64,000 nucleotides of DNA from the NCBI RefSeq assembly GCF_017741935.1, contig NZ_JAGHMH010000021.1:350601-414600 (forward strand), read 5' to 3'. Under the pieces are notes generated by a model. It was given only the letters and a program-made list of their open reading frames with translations. It did no database searches and was not told where the DNA came from. Positions within the stretch are counted from its first letter, which is position 1. Each line of letters begins with the position of its first letter. Below are positions 1 through 8,992 of the stretch, piece after piece. This DNA is from Rhizobium sp. 16-449-1b. GTDB lineage: Bacteria > Pseudomonadota > Alphaproteobacteria > Rhizobiales > Rhizobiaceae. The position numbers and the translations under genes were made by a program.

Positions 1-2
1 GC

Positions 3-329
3 GGCGAACATGTCAATCGCGTGATGACGGAAGGCCGGCGCCTCAAACCCTTCATCGAAACCAACTCTTCCGATACCGCGCTGGAACTGACACTGGCCAA
101 GCTGGGACTTTCTGTCCGCACGCCGGTCGGCGCAATGTCACATTTGGAATCGGGCGCGCTTCGTTTCGTGCCGCTGGCTGGGCCGCGCGCACCCGGTGTC
201 GAACTCTGCCTCTGGACCCATTCAAATCGAAGCCCGTCAACCGCCAGCGCCATCCTGACGCAACGCCTCATCAAGGGGCTCGCCGACTTTGAGGAGCGAC
301 TGCAGCCATGGGAAAAGGGCGTTGCCTAA
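3..329 (+). CDS. LysR-type regulator, C-terminal part (cut by window edge)
   Basis: An open frame runs in from the left edge and ends in TAA at 327-329, so only the last ~108 residues are visible. The pattern IETNSSDTALELTLAKLGLSV, followed by a run ending SGALRFVPLAG, is the usual end of a LysR effector-binding domain (lobe RD-I, with GrL-vpL before the last strand). The DNA-binding N-terminus is outside the window. The downstream monooxygenase gene begins 86 bases later on the same strand, so this gene may regulate it, but that is only positional. A GTG at 21 is in frame but is not a plausible start because homology continues upstream of it. Confidence 0.65.
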   Translation, partial: GEHVNRVMTEGRRLKPFIETNSSDTALELTLAKLGLSVRTPVGAMSHLESGALRFVPLAGPRAPGVELCLWTHSNRSPSTASAILTQRLIKGLADFEERLQPWEKGVA

Positions 330-415
330 AGGGCAACATCATGAACGCCATTCAGCGCTTCTAAACCGCGATCCGATCGATAGGTTGCAATCGTCTACAA
401 GACGAAGGAGTGCAC

Positions 416-1900
416 ATGTTCGATCTGGATTTACAAGCCGTTGGGCGCCTTGAGGAGTTGAAGAGCCGCGTCCGGCGCGAGATGGAAATTCTTTCCTTCG
501 CGACGAAGAGCTGGGTTGTTCCGACTGCCTCAGACATGGCGCCGATGCCCGATGTCGTCATCATCGGCGCCGGTCAGAGCGGGCTTGCGGCTGGATTGGA
601 GCTGAAGCGGCGTGGTGTCACCAATATTCTGCTCCTCGACGCCAGTCCTGAAGGCTACGAAGGGGTGTGGGAGACCTACGCGCGCAATTACGAGATCCGT
701 TCTCCGAAGGACATCACCGGAATGGAAGGCGGTATCGCTTCGCTAGCGATCGAGAGCTACGTCATTGCCCGCTGCGGCCAGGACGCCTGGGATGGCATGA
801 AGCGCGTGCCGCGGACGATCTGGATGGATTACCTGCGCTGGTTCAGATCCTGCGTCGACCTCGATATCCGCAACGAGACACGCGTTGTCGACATCGACTA
901 CGACGCTGAGGGTGTAACGCTCAGCTTTGCCGACGGCACCGATCTCAGGACGCGGCAGGTTATCCTTGCGACTGGCATGGATGGCGGTGGCCGCTGGCAG
1001 ACGCCGGACCATATCCAGCAATCCCTGCCTGCTTCTGTCTGGAACCACTCCTCCGATATATTCGACGAGACCAAACTGCAGGACAAACGGGTGGCGATCC
1101 TGGGTGCCGGTGCGGCCGCGTTCGACGTGGCCGTTGCCGCGCTGGACGCCGGTGCGGCACGGGTCGACATGTTCCTGCGTCGCAAAGAGCTGCCGATGCG
1201 CGATGTTATCCGCGAGCTGGAAAACGGCGGCTACCTGGTCCATGCCGAACGCATTCCCGACGCCACCAAATGGGAAATCTCCCGCTTCATGAGCGGCCTC
1301 AGTCAGGCGCCTGCGGAACACCATTTCCACAAGGCTTGTGCGCACGATAATTTCAACATCCATCTCGGATCGCCATGGTCCGAGGTCAGCTGGGATGGGA
1401 AGGAGATCGTTATCGATCTTCCACAAGGCAAATGGCGTTGCGACCACATCTTCGCGGCAACCGGCGTACGCGTTGACATGATGTTGCGGCCCGAATTGAA
1501 TCGCATTCATGAAAAGGCAGCTCTATGGCGCGACCGCTTCATGCCGCCGGCAGGCGACGCCGAGAGCCCTCGCCTCAACTTCCCCTACCTTGACGGCGCC
1601 TACCGCTTTACCGAGAAACGGCCCGGAAGCGCCCCCGGATTGGACCGCGTATACGCCTTCAATGCGCTGGCGTCTCTCAGCATGGGTGGGTTGGCAGCCG
1701 TATCGATCGGCGCGTTCCGCTTCGGAGCACGCAAGCTCGCCGACGCAGTAACGCAAAAGCTGTTCGAGGAGCAGATCGACAAGATCGTTCCCTACCTCGA
1801 TACACTCCACGCACCCGGCGTGACCGTCCCGGAAAACATGGCAGCCAAGCTGGCGGCAGAAGCGCAAAGACTGGCCCGCGTTGAATTAATCGATGCGTAG
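416..1900 (+). CDS. FAD/NAD(P)-binding flavin monooxygenase
   Basis: A 494-residue protein of the flavin-containing or N-hydroxylating monooxygenase group. An FAD-binding Rossmann motif GAGQSG lies at residues ~51-56, after an N-terminal extension of about 45 residues. A second dinucleotide motif GAGAAA near residue 230 should bind NADPH. Two ATG loops (ATGMDGGG and ATGVRVD) match the second half of the fold. The start is the ATG at 416, because AAGGAG at 405-410 lies five bases upstream; the in-frame GTG at 410 overlaps that ribosome site. Substrate cannot be read from sequence. The nearby ABC binding protein and amidohydrolase suggest a catabolic role, but that is inference. Confidence 0.8.
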   Translation: MFDLDLQAVGRLEELKSRVRREMEILSFATKSWVVPTASDMAPMPDVVIIGAGQSGLAAGLELKRRGVTNILLLDASPEGYEGVWETYARNYEIRSPKDITGMEGGIASLAIESYVIARCGQDAWDGMKRVPRTIWMDYLRWFRSCVDLDIRNETRVVDIDYDAEGVTLSFADGTDLRTRQVILATGMDGGGRWQTPDHIQQSLPASVWNHSSDIFDETKLQDKRVAILGAGAAAFDVAVAALDAGAARVDMFLRRKELPMRDVIRELENGGYLVHAERIPDATKWEISRFMSGLSQAPAEHHFHKACAHDNFNIHLGSPWSEVSWDGKEIVIDLPQGKWRCDHIFAATGVRVDMMLRPELNRIHEKAALWRDRFMPPAGDAESPRLNFPYLDGAYRFTEKRPGSAPGLDRVYAFNALASLSMGGLAAVSIGAFRFGARKLADAVTQKLFEEQIDKIVPYLDTLHAPGVTVPENMAAKLAAEAQRLARVELIDA

Positions 1901-2211
1901 CTACGCCATGTGATCGATCAAGGCCTTGCGCGGGAGGCGGCCCTTAGGATGCCCGGCCTCCTGCTTGCTCGGACCGTATCCGACAATGGAGACGGTCTGA
2001 AGCTGGCCCCCACTAGCTTCAGGCCGGATCGTCGGAGCCCGGCATGGCATCAGCCCATTTCCTGCCGTGCGCCAGTTCGCCGAACGGGCCGGCATGATCC
2101 GCACCGAAGATGGCAAACTGACAGGCGCCCATGATCTGCGCGGCCGCGCCGCCCATCCAACCCGAGGGTCTGTTGCCTGACCTCGCAACTCGACTTTGTC
2201 AAAGGAACCGC
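1901..2211. other. intergenic, no convincing gene
   Basis: 311 bases between the monooxygenase and the CPYC protein. Short open frames exist on both strands but none has a ribosome site and a recognisable product. A plus-strand frame ending near 2178 reads RQFAERAGMIRTEDGKLTG and could be the decayed end of a gene, but I cannot name it. Confidence 0.4.
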
Positions 2212-2589
2212 ATGATGACTACTGAATTCCAGCCCACGCTCTACTTCAAGAAGAACTGCCCCTACTGCTTTAAAGTCAGGCTGTTCCTGCTCGAAGCAGG
2301 CATCCTGGGCAAGGTGTCGATCGTGGAGTTCGAACCTGGCACCGAGCAGGAGCAAGCGATAAGGGCAACACTTGCAACAGCCTTTGATAAGGTAACGTTT
2401 CCCGCGGCGGAAACGGCCCTGGGTGTCTTCCAGAAAGATTCAGACGGCCTCATCGACCATTTCGCGCAGCTTCATGACGTTGCCCTGGAGAACTTCTCTG
2501 TCCTGAAGGCCTACGTTGAAGGCCCGCTGACGTCACTCGGCAACCTGTTCCGCGAGAACAGGGATCTTAAGGCGGCGGCTCAATCCTGA
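2212..2589 (+). CDS. small thioredoxin-fold protein with CPYC motif (glutaredoxin / GST N-domain)
   Basis: A 125-residue protein beginning MMTTEFQPTLYFKKNCPYCF. The CPYC at residues ~16-19 directly after the first beta strand is the redox active site of glutaredoxins, and the following LFLLEAGI helix fits a glutathione S-transferase N-terminal domain. It is too short to carry the all-helical GST C-domain. ATG 2212 is chosen because AAAGGA lies at 2201-2206; ATG 2215 is equally possible. It is probably a cytosolic thiol oxidoreductase. No partner is evident; the monooxygenase upstream is over 300 bases away. Confidence 0.7.
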   Translation: MMTTEFQPTLYFKKNCPYCFKVRLFLLEAGILGKVSIVEFEPGTEQEQAIRATLATAFDKVTFPAAETALGVFQKDSDGLIDHFAQLHDVALENFSVLKAYVEGPLTSLGNLFRENRDLKAAAQS

Positions 2590-2642
2590 TGTCTTTTCTC
2601 TGCCGGGCCACCAGCGCCGGCAGAGAATTGCTAAGCAGAGAC

Positions 2643-4016
2643 TTACATTCCGACAGGCAGGTTTTGCTCGGCGGCTATCCGGGCAAGCCTGGCATGCAGC
2701 TCATGCGAGGCGCGTGCAGCCAACGGATTTGTCGATATGCCATCACGGCTTACACAGCTTCCACCGACATAGACCTCTTTCAAATTGCGAGGACCAACGG
2801 CAAGCACGTAGGTCGCAATCGGGCTCCAGACGGGGCCTAGGTCCGGTGCCCTGGGGTCGACCAGCAGGAAATCGGCATATTTTCCGACCTCTAGCGAGCC
2901 GACGCGATCGCCGATACCAAGTGCATTCGCACTTCCCATCGTGTGCAGCCACAACATCTGCTCCACGCTGAGGATCTCCGGATTCTGGTTGTGCGCTCGC
3001 TGCATATAGAGGCCCATGCGCATATTCTGCCACGGATCGGAAATATCGGACGCAGCCTGATCGTCGAGCCCGATTCCGATGCGCATACCCTTGGCGAGCA
3101 TGCCTGGAATGTCGGCAAAACCGGATCCAAGCCGGCCATTCGCGTTCGGTTGCCAGATCATGGCGACGTTGCACGAGGCACACTTGCACTTCATCTCTTC
3201 TGTCGGGTGGATGAAGTGACCGAATATCAAGTCCGGGCCGAGTGCGCCCGCTTCTTCATACCAGGCGAACTTGGAGCGCTGGAATTCGAGATTTTCGGGC
3301 GTCTCCAGGAAATGCGGCTGGTTGACAACGCCATAGCAGCGCATGATCGACACCTCGCGGTGCGCGGTCCTGGGGTCGCTTGACCACTGAACGGAGCCGG
3401 AGATCGCATGCGATAGGTGCAAATCCGGCTTTTCCAGCGAGTCGGCAAACGCAATGCTCTCACCAAAGCGGTCGGAAATTTCAGCATCCGTCCCGATCTG
3501 ATCATTGATCATGATCGAGTTGATGAAGCGCATTCCCGCATCCACCTTGCCGCGGATCTGCTCGAATCCATACTCCTTCGGCTTGAAAGGTCCGTAGGCC
3601 ATCTCGCGGGCTTCAACCATATAGAAAGACAGGCGACTATCGCAGAAATCGTAGGCCGTAGTGGTACCGTTCGAGAGAAAATCGAGAGCACCATGCATCG
3701 TCACCCAATATATGTCGTCGGCATCGCAGTGACGCGTATAACGCGTCATGTGATCGGCCCAGGCGTAAAGTGAACAATTGGCACCGAGGCCACGTGAACC
3801 GGATGTCGACAAGTGCGAATGGCCGGATACGAAGCCGGGCGCCACGAAGCGGCCTCTCGCGTCGAGGCGCTCATCTGCCGAGCCGACAGGACGCCCCTCA
3901 CCTATTGCCTCGATCCGTCCGTCCGACCCAACAGCCATCCAACCGTTGAAGCAGGCCGGACGGGAGGGATCCAGCGTAATGAGGGCCGCGTTTTCGACAA
4001 TAAGCTTGTAGGCCAT
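2643..4016 (-). CDS. amidohydrolase-superfamily deaminase/chlorohydrolase
   Basis: 457 residues, the usual length for the SAH/MTA deaminase, guanine deaminase and triazine hydrolase branch of the amidohydrolase superfamily. The first metal-binding pair is the HSH of GFVSGHSHL (His66, His68). Further expected ligands are in LSHAISGS, the FGHFIHPTEE segment and the GIGLDDQ aspartate (~residue 323). A cysteine-rich stretch CKCASC between the last His and Asp is unusual. The gene lies 75 bases downstream of an ABC binding protein on the same strand, so substrate uptake and hydrolysis are probably linked. Exact substrate unknown; an N-heterocycle with an amino group is the family default. Confidence 0.8.
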   Translation of the reverse strand: MAYKLIVENAALITLDPSRPACFNGWMAVGSDGRIEAIGEGRPVGSADERLDARGRFVAPGFVSGHSHLSTSGSRGLGANCSLYAWADHMTRYTRHCDADDIYWVTMHGALDFLSNGTTTAYDFCDSRLSFYMVEAREMAYGPFKPKEYGFEQIRGKVDAGMRFINSIMINDQIGTDAEISDRFGESIAFADSLEKPDLHLSHAISGSVQWSSDPRTAHREVSIMRCYGVVNQPHFLETPENLEFQRSKFAWYEEAGALGPDLIFGHFIHPTEEMKCKCASCNVAMIWQPNANGRLGSGFADIPGMLAKGMRIGIGLDDQAASDISDPWQNMRMGLYMQRAHNQNPEILSVEQMLWLHTMGSANALGIGDRVGSLEVGKYADFLLVDPRAPDLGPVWSPIATYVLAVGPRNLKEVYVGGSCVSRDGISTNPLAARASHELHARLARIAAEQNLPVGM

Positions 4017-4038
4017 AATCGCCTTTCTCTATTCTCTT

Positions 4039-4068
4039 AAAAGAGGAAGGCGACCTGAGGCCGCCTTC
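4039..4068 (-). terminator. intercistronic hairpin after the binding-protein gene
   Basis: Read on the minus strand, GAAGGCG and CGCCTTC form a 7-bp stem around a 9-base loop, followed by CTCTTTT. It lies 24 bases after the binding-protein stop and before the amidohydrolase start. It could be a leaky terminator or a 3'-end stabiliser that favours binding-protein mRNA. Confidence 0.6.
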
Positions 4069-4091
4069 GCATTTCAGCATTCACTGTGCTC

Positions 4092-5102
4092 TCAGAGCTT
4101 TGGCGTTGCCGCGCTCTCCAAGATGTCGTTTGTGAGCATCGAGTCGGTATCGACCACTTTGTTCGTCAGCTTGGCTTCGAGCGCATTTTGCGCAGTCTGC
4201 TTCCAGATGCTCGGGTCTAGCCACATGAGGCCCTTTTCCTTGGTGAGCGGGCTCAGCATGTAATCGACCTGCTGCTCCGCCTGGTAGGTCTGTTGCGCCG
4301 CATCCAGACCATCGGAAACGCCATTTTCCACGATGTATTTCGCAGCCGCCGCCGGATCCTTGAAGTATTCCTGCCAGGCCTTCATCTCAGCCCGCATGTA
4401 TTTGGCCAGGACGTCCTTCGAGCCGGGCTTGTTGTAGAAGTCAGCATTGACGAAATATGCGTTCATCTGCGCGTTCATGCCGAAATCGCCGATGCTGATG
4501 ACATTCACCGGAACGCCAAGGTCTTCGATCATCCGGGGCTCGGCAAAGGCAAATGTCGTCATCATGCAATCGACCTTGCCGGCGACGATAAGCGAAATAT
4601 CATTCGGGCCGATCGGGGTGATCTCAACATCCGACTTCTTGATGCCGTTCTTCTCGAGGAACAGATCTCCGTATGCGGCGGCAATCTGCTTTACACCCAG
4701 GCGCTTGCCGATCAGGTCTGCCGGCTTCTTGACGCCGGACGCCTTGGTGCAGGTCATCGCCACGGGCGTACGCTGAAACTGCCCGGCTATGATCTTGAAG
4801 TCTGCGCCTTTGTCCTGTCCAGCCAGAACCAGTTCGGGACCGACAATCCCGATCGTCGCCAAGCCTGAAGAGACCATCTGAACCTGGTCAACTCCCACGC
4901 CGGCCGGCACGACGGTTACATCAAGCCCTTCATCCTTGAAGTAGCCTTTATCCTTTGCGTAGATCGCACCGAAGCTTTCAACGTCGGCAACATAGCCGAG
5001 TACAACAGTCAATTTGGCCGCATCCTCAGCCTGAGCGGCGGACGCCGCGGCGAGCGCAAAGAAGCTGACAGCAAGTGCATGCAAGTATGAAGGTTTTTTC
5101 AC
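4092..5102 (-). CDS. ABC transporter substrate-binding protein, SsuA/THI5/NMT1 type
   Basis: 336 residues with a Sec signal peptide (KKPSYLHALAVSFFALAAAS, probable cleavage after AQA at ~25). The body follows the NMT1/THI5 pattern: a strand then YAKDKGYFKDEGLDV, with DQVQMVSSGLATIGIVGPE and later KPADLIGKRLGV. Members are periplasmic and feed aromatic or small heterocyclic, taurine-like or thiamine-precursor substrates to an ATPase/permease pair. No ATPase or permease lies beside it, so it must borrow one or belong to a distant locus. The amidohydrolase follows downstream after a hairpin. Two more binding proteins of the same superfamily are encoded at 32.9 and 36.5 kb. Confidence 0.85.
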   Translation of the reverse strand: MKKPSYLHALAVSFFALAAASAAQAEDAAKLTVVLGYVADVESFGAIYAKDKGYFKDEGLDVTVVPAGVGVDQVQMVSSGLATIGIVGPELVLAGQDKGADFKIIAGQFQRTPVAMTCTKASGVKKPADLIGKRLGVKQIAAAYGDLFLEKNGIKKSDVEITPIGPNDISLIVAGKVDCMMTTFAFAEPRMIEDLGVPVNVISIGDFGMNAQMNAYFVNADFYNKPGSKDVLAKYMRAEMKAWQEYFKDPAAAAKYIVENGVSDGLDAAQQTYQAEQQVDYMLSPLTKEKGLMWLDPSIWKQTAQNALEAKLTNKVVDTDSMLTNDILESAATPKL

Positions 5103-5694
5103 CTGAAACTCCGTGTTGATAGCCGGTTATAGGCACTTGGCGTCGACGCCGAAATTTCTAATACGGTGGTCCCGTTGCAAACAACAATCGAATGGTCACC
5201 GACGCGTACTCAAAAACGCAACGGCGAAAATATCTGTTGCGCGTAAACACCGGACGATAGGAACACGACTTCCCGACGGCCTTTCGGTAACGCTTTCGAT
5301 TCCGGCCGCGATCGAAATATCCGCCGTGACAAGTACATCAGAGGAGCTACGCGCCAAGCGTGCCGTACAGGGGGAACTCGTGAGGGCTTATCAGATCGCT
5401 GATGCGAAACACGCGTCGGAATAAACCCGAAATTCCAAGATTTTCTCTACAGATCGGCACGACCCAGTCGCTGCAACCGCCCCCGCCGCGCTGATGGCGC
5501 ATCGGGCAGAACGATGAGCGACAGGATCGCACACATCGCACCCGCTCCCTTCCCGAGATCCGGTTGAATCGATGGCACTCACTCTTCCACAGAGCATCGC
5601 ATCGCTAAAATGGATTGTATCAAAATGAACAATCCATTCACCATTCGACACAAGCATACGTTGACTTTCGGAGCAAACACGCCGAAGGAGGATT
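5103..5694. other. intergenic, no convincing gene
   Basis: About 590 bases upstream of the binding-protein operon. A plus-strand open frame at 5113-5424 (103 codons) has no ribosome site and no recognisable product. The region should contain the promoters for the leftward operon and for the small exported protein that follows. Confidence 0.4.
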
Positions 5695-5703
5695 TTGAAT
5701 TCT

Positions 5704-6072
5704 ATGCTCGTAAGTTGTATTTCATTGATGTTTCGCCGCTTTCATATATCCGCCAAAGTTCCTTTCTCTTTGTTACTCAATTTCTTGCTATCGATCTGTT
5801 TTTACGTAACATTTTCTCTCGCTCCGGCGAGCAGCCAAGAAATTCCCCAAGTTAATCCGACACCCACAGCCGCGCTTGCGATCGCTGTACAGTTGTCACT
5901 CTTTACCGTTGCTGCAAGCAGCACGGCACAAGCGCAGTCGCATGCCGACGATCTTTCACGCGGGCAAGATCAGAATGCGCGAGCGCAACGTTTCGATCAT
6001 CGGATATCCGAAAACCCTTTGCAGGCAGCATCAATGAAGGATGCGCCAATCTCATTTCCTCCAGCGCGATAA
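5704..6072 (+). CDS. small hypothetical membrane or exported protein
   Basis: A 122-residue frame from ATG 5704 with GAAGGAGG at 5684-5691; a TTG at 5695 is an alternative start. It has a hydrophobic segment (FSLLLNFLLSICFYVTFSLA) ending in APASSQ, which looks like a signal peptide or anchor. A second hydrophobic stretch ends in STAQAQ, itself like a signal-peptidase site. The rest is polar (HADDLSRGQDQNARAQRF). No family recognised. The local base composition is lower in GC than that of the neighbours. It ends 30 bases before the lipoprotein gene and may be co-transcribed with it. Confidence 0.45.
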   Translation: MLVSCISLMFRRFHISAKVPFSLLLNFLLSICFYVTFSLAPASSQEIPQVNPTPTAALAIAVQLSLFTVAASSTAQAQSHADDLSRGQDQNARAQRFDHRISENPLQAASMKDAPISFPPAR

Positions 6073-6102
6073 TGCGCTGGTAGTCATTTTCTGGAGAAAA
6101 CC

Positions 6103-6558
6103 ATGCAGTTCACGAATTTTCAGATGCCTCACTCGCGGTCAGCGCTTGCCGCCTTGCTCGCCAGCGCCTTGCTCTTGTCGAGTTGCGGTGGCCGAGAAGC
6201 CCATCCGATCGCCTCGACCAATCCCAGCGACAGCGTCTTCAACTGCGCCGGCATCAAGCGAGAGTTCGACGCCAACGAGCGGCAGGTACTAGCGACCGTC
6301 AAGGAACGCTCACAGGCCCAGGGCAAGAATGTCGCCCTCGGCGCGACGGGTGTCCTGCTCTTCTGGCCGGCACTGTTCTTCATGGATCCGAAATCTCCGG
6401 AGAAGGTCGAGATCGACGCTTTGCGCAATCGTAACGGTGTTCTGGCCGACATTGCCAGATCGAAGAAATGCCCCGCCCCGACGTCGACTTTGACCGAGGT
6501 CTACAAACGTCTCGACGGCAAATCCTCGGCGTCGAACTCCAACAGAGCCAAAAACTGA
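6103..6558 (+). CDS. small lipoprotein
   Basis: 151 residues. The N-terminus has a hydrophobic stretch ALAALLASALLLSSC, with the lipobox LSSC at Cys28, so it should be lipid-anchored. A second hydrophobic segment (GATGVLLFWPALFFMD) lies near residue 90. Later residues are charged and helical (KVEIDALRNRNGVLADIARSK), a layout shared by many small alphaproteobacterial lipoproteins of unknown role. GGAGAAAACC precedes the ATG. It converges on the LuxR-type gene at 6648. Confidence 0.75.
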   Translation: MQFTNFQMPHSRSALAALLASALLLSSCGGREAHPIASTNPSDSVFNCAGIKREFDANERQVLATVKERSQAQGKNVALGATGVLLFWPALFFMDPKSPEKVEIDALRNRNGVLADIARSKKCPAPTSTLTEVYKRLDGKSSASNSNRAKN

Positions 6559-6647
6559 TCCGACAGCCCTCACCGGTGCCGGGACTAAACATCTAGGTCA
6601 CGAGAGTTTGCAGCATACCCATAACTGTTGAGCGCGGACGCGCGAGA

Positions 6648-7838
6648 TCATGCAACGCCCTTATGGGAGCCCAGCGATCCCAGGAGGGCACCCATGCGCT
6701 CGAAATCGCGTAGGTTCGTGGCATTGGATTTCCGCAGCACCGTGCGGATCTGCGTTCGGACGGTGTCGAGCGAAACATCCCGTTCGCGCGCGACTGCCTC
6801 AGCGCTTTGACCTCCGAGGAGAGCCGCAGCGACGGCTCCCTCTGCCGCACTCAAGCCGAACAGTTCGCTTAGCAGCGATGGCCTTGCAGCCCGAGGAGAC
6901 GACAACTCGCTGATCTGGACCAGAACCGGCACACTGCCACCTTCGACTAACGCATCACAAACACGATCCGGAAACTGCGGCGACACGAAAATCGCATACT
7001 GGCCAATGCGACCGCTGTTACCGAGCATATCGAATTCAACTCGCATGGCTCCTCCGAAACCTCTCGCGGCGGCATCGCGGATCATGGCTCGCAATCGCTT
7101 CATCTCGCCTCGATTGTCGACAGCGAGCTTCGTTCCCGAAGAAGGACTGGTCGCAAGGCAGACCGGTCGATCACGGTAGCAAAGTGCTTTCGTCGCCGAC
7201 GAATTGGCAAATAGTACGTTGCAGTCGCCGTCGACCACAATCGCGGCACCGGGAAGGGCTTCGAAAGCGGCATATCCCAACCGCGCGTCAAAGTCGGCAC
7301 GATGCAGCCGCTCGCGTAATTGCAGTGCACGGCGGACATGGGGCAGCAGGGTTAAGAGAGCCGCGCGTTCGCGAACACCGAATGCGAGACCTTGCCGATA
7401 GAATCCGACAATCGATCGGCGGCTGTCGCCCACGAGGCCAACAATCATGTGTTCCTGACCCTGCGGCTTGGCGAAGTCCCGATAGAATTCGGTCCGGTGA
7501 TAAGCCTCGCTCTCTACCAATTCCTCATCCAACAGAACTTTACCATCCGCCTCGTTTCGCCTCATCAGGCTGGACAAGGCGGCTCTGATTGGATCGAGTT
7601 GGAGGTAGTGTTCGACATAGTGATCGTTCTCGGCGCGCGTTTCGAAGACGTTCACGGATCTGCCGCCACCTGCCTGGAGGCGAAGGCTGCCGGCGTCCGC
7701 GCCCAGATGTTCGAAGAGGCGTTTTCCAACTGCCAGCCAGTTGTCATCATTCTCGCTGGCGTCGTAGATATCCCCGATTATCGAATTGAGTTCCACAAGC
7801 GCCCCCGCACTATCTGTAGAATACCTGCAATTTAGCAT
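6648..7838 (-). CDS. LuxR-type HTH transcriptional regulator (paralogue 1)
   Basis: About 396 residues from ATG 7838. The C-terminal ~65 residues form a LuxR/GerE helix-turn-helix (SELFGLSAAEGAVAAALLGG, then the recognition helix SLDTVRTQIRTVLRKSNATN). The N-terminal part carries a PAS-like sensor (EALPGAAIVVDGDCNVLFAN) but no autoinducer domain I can recognise. It is clearly paralogous to the protein at 14009-15136: both contain VGDS, LPHVRR(A/G)L, YAAFEALPG and nearly identical HTH regions. The start is uncertain. A GTG at 7796 with GGGGG upstream would give an N-terminus aligning with the MDCNSLISDIYDAS start of the paralogue. Target genes unknown. Confidence 0.8.
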   Translation of the reverse strand: MLNCRYSTDSAGALVELNSIIGDIYDASENDDNWLAVGKRLFEHLGADAGSLRLQAGGGRSVNVFETRAENDHYVEHYLQLDPIRAALSSLMRRNEADGKVLLDEELVESEAYHRTEFYRDFAKPQGQEHMIVGLVGDSRRSIVGFYRQGLAFGVRERAALLTLLPHVRRALQLRERLHRADFDARLGYAAFEALPGAAIVVDGDCNVLFANSSATKALCYRDRPVCLATSPSSGTKLAVDNRGEMKRLRAMIRDAAARGFGGAMRVEFDMLGNSGRIGQYAIFVSPQFPDRVCDALVEGGSVPVLVQISELSSPRAARPSLLSELFGLSAAEGAVAAALLGGQSAEAVARERDVSLDTVRTQIRTVLRKSNATNLRDFERMGALLGSLGSHKGVA

Positions 7839-7887
7839 CAACTTATGCCGTCGAGTCAATGCGACCAAAAGTAGACTTTTCGCCTTA

Positions 7888-8232
7888 TCAGGCGAACCTC
7901 AGCGCCTTCGCGTTGATCTCGGTTGAAGTCAGAAACGCGGCAAGGCGTTCGACTAGACCTTCGATAAAGGCTGGATCGAGCGCGTGGCCCATCTTCGGAA
8001 CAAGATAAAGCTGGGCGTCCTTCAAGTTGGACGCCGCCCACTTTGCATGCTCTGGCGGAAAGAATTGCTGTGATTGGCCACCGTTGCACCGCTGCAGGTT
8101 CTCTATCGGCAACCGCGCGGCCAACCTCAACCAAAAAGCCTCGTCGAACGGCGACGCTGCCCCGGCAGCAAAGCGGAAGTCTTCCATAAACCGGATGGCA
8201 ACCGCTTTTTCGGACCCCGCGGTGCTATGACG
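7888..8232 (-). pseudogene. alpha/beta hydrolase remnant with internal deletion
   Basis: The translation contains AGSEKAVAIRFMEDFRFAAG and PFDEAFWLRLAAR, which resemble the lid region of small alpha/beta hydrolases. It then jumps to FPPEHAKWAASNLKDAQLY and VPKMGHALDPAFIEGLVERL, the C-terminal catalytic-His region (GH). The ~60-70 residues normally between these parts, which carry the catalytic acid, are missing. The N-terminal half with the GxSxG nucleophile is also absent, because the preceding gene on the strand ends at 8225. I read this as a decayed 3' fragment, not a working gene. Confidence 0.55.
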
Positions 8233-8989
8233 TGCCGAGACGACCCAACGCCCCTTGCAACGGTTTGTCTGAGATCCGGATGAGGCCGGCATAGGGGTTT
8301 GCCATGTCGGAGATCGCAAAGACTGCGCCCGCAACCGAAAGCGCACAGACGATGATGATCGTCAGCACCGTCGGATTGGCCGGAGCCTGCAGCCCGAACG
8401 TGCCGAACAGAAGGGCGAGCCAGTAAATGAGAACGATGAAGAAACCCCAGGGCAGACCTTCGTCGGCGGACTCGATCTGAAGCCAATGTCCTTCGGCAAG
8501 GTGACCACTGACTTCAAGTGCGCGTGCCTGGATAAGGCGATGCACGTCGTCATGGGGATCAAGCGCACGAAGCTTTCCCTGCACCGCTTCGATTTCCTTG
8601 TAAGCCGGTGCCCTCCCTGCGAACTGGTCATCGCTTGTCTCAACGGCCCATCCGTTGTCCAGACGGCTTTCGATCAGCGCCCGCAGCAACTGACGCGCGT
8701 CATCGGCATCGGGACCATACTGAGCCATCAAGCGATCGAGCAGAACGATCCGGGCGGCCGTCGCGCCAAGTTCCGTCTGCGCCTCATCGTAGTCGGACTT
8801 CGCAGACGCTATCAGCAAGCCGAGCGCCAGCGCCGACAGCGTGCCGACGATCGCCGTTGCAAGCCTGATGACTTCCTTCGATTCCGAGTTCAGGTGATGG
8901 GATGGAAGACGGTCGCGAAGAAGCATGCCCATCGCGGTCGCGAACCCAAGAACAATGAAGACGCCGGCGGCGAGAAGGAGAGCATTCAT
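8225..8989 (-). CDS. DUF4239-type inner-membrane protein
   Basis: 254 residues with about four hydrophobic segments: near residues 3-22 (ALLLAAGVFIVLGFATAMGM), 43-63, 178-198 (WGFFIVLIYWLALLFGTFGL) and 207-225. Between them is a soluble helical stretch (SDYDEAQTELGATAARIVLLD). This two-plus-two layout, with the DEAQ-EL-A segment directly after the second membrane helix, is that of DUF4239/bestrophin-like proteins. The start codon lies three bases after the stop of the lipase-like gene upstream, so the two are almost certainly translationally coupled. Function unknown. Confidence 0.7.
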   Translation of the reverse strand: MNALLLAAGVFIVLGFATAMGMLLRDRLPSHHLNSESKEVIRLATAIVGTLSALALGLLIASAKSDYDEAQTELGATAARIVLLDRLMAQYGPDADDARQLLRALIESRLDNGWAVETSDDQFAGRAPAYKEIEAVQGKLRALDPHDDVHRLIQARALEVSGHLAEGHWLQIESADEGLPWGFFIVLIYWLALLFGTFGLQAPANPTVLTIIIVCALSVAGAVFAISDMANPYAGLIRISDKPLQGALGRLGTS

Positions 8990-8992
8990 CGC

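Noticed and set aside
1910..2134. 74-codon frame after the monooxygenase gene
   Set aside because: No ribosome site and no recognisable family; the region reads as non-coding or decayed.
5113..5424. 103-codon frame in the gap upstream of the first binding-protein operon
   Set aside because: No ribosome site, no recognisable domain and low-complexity composition.
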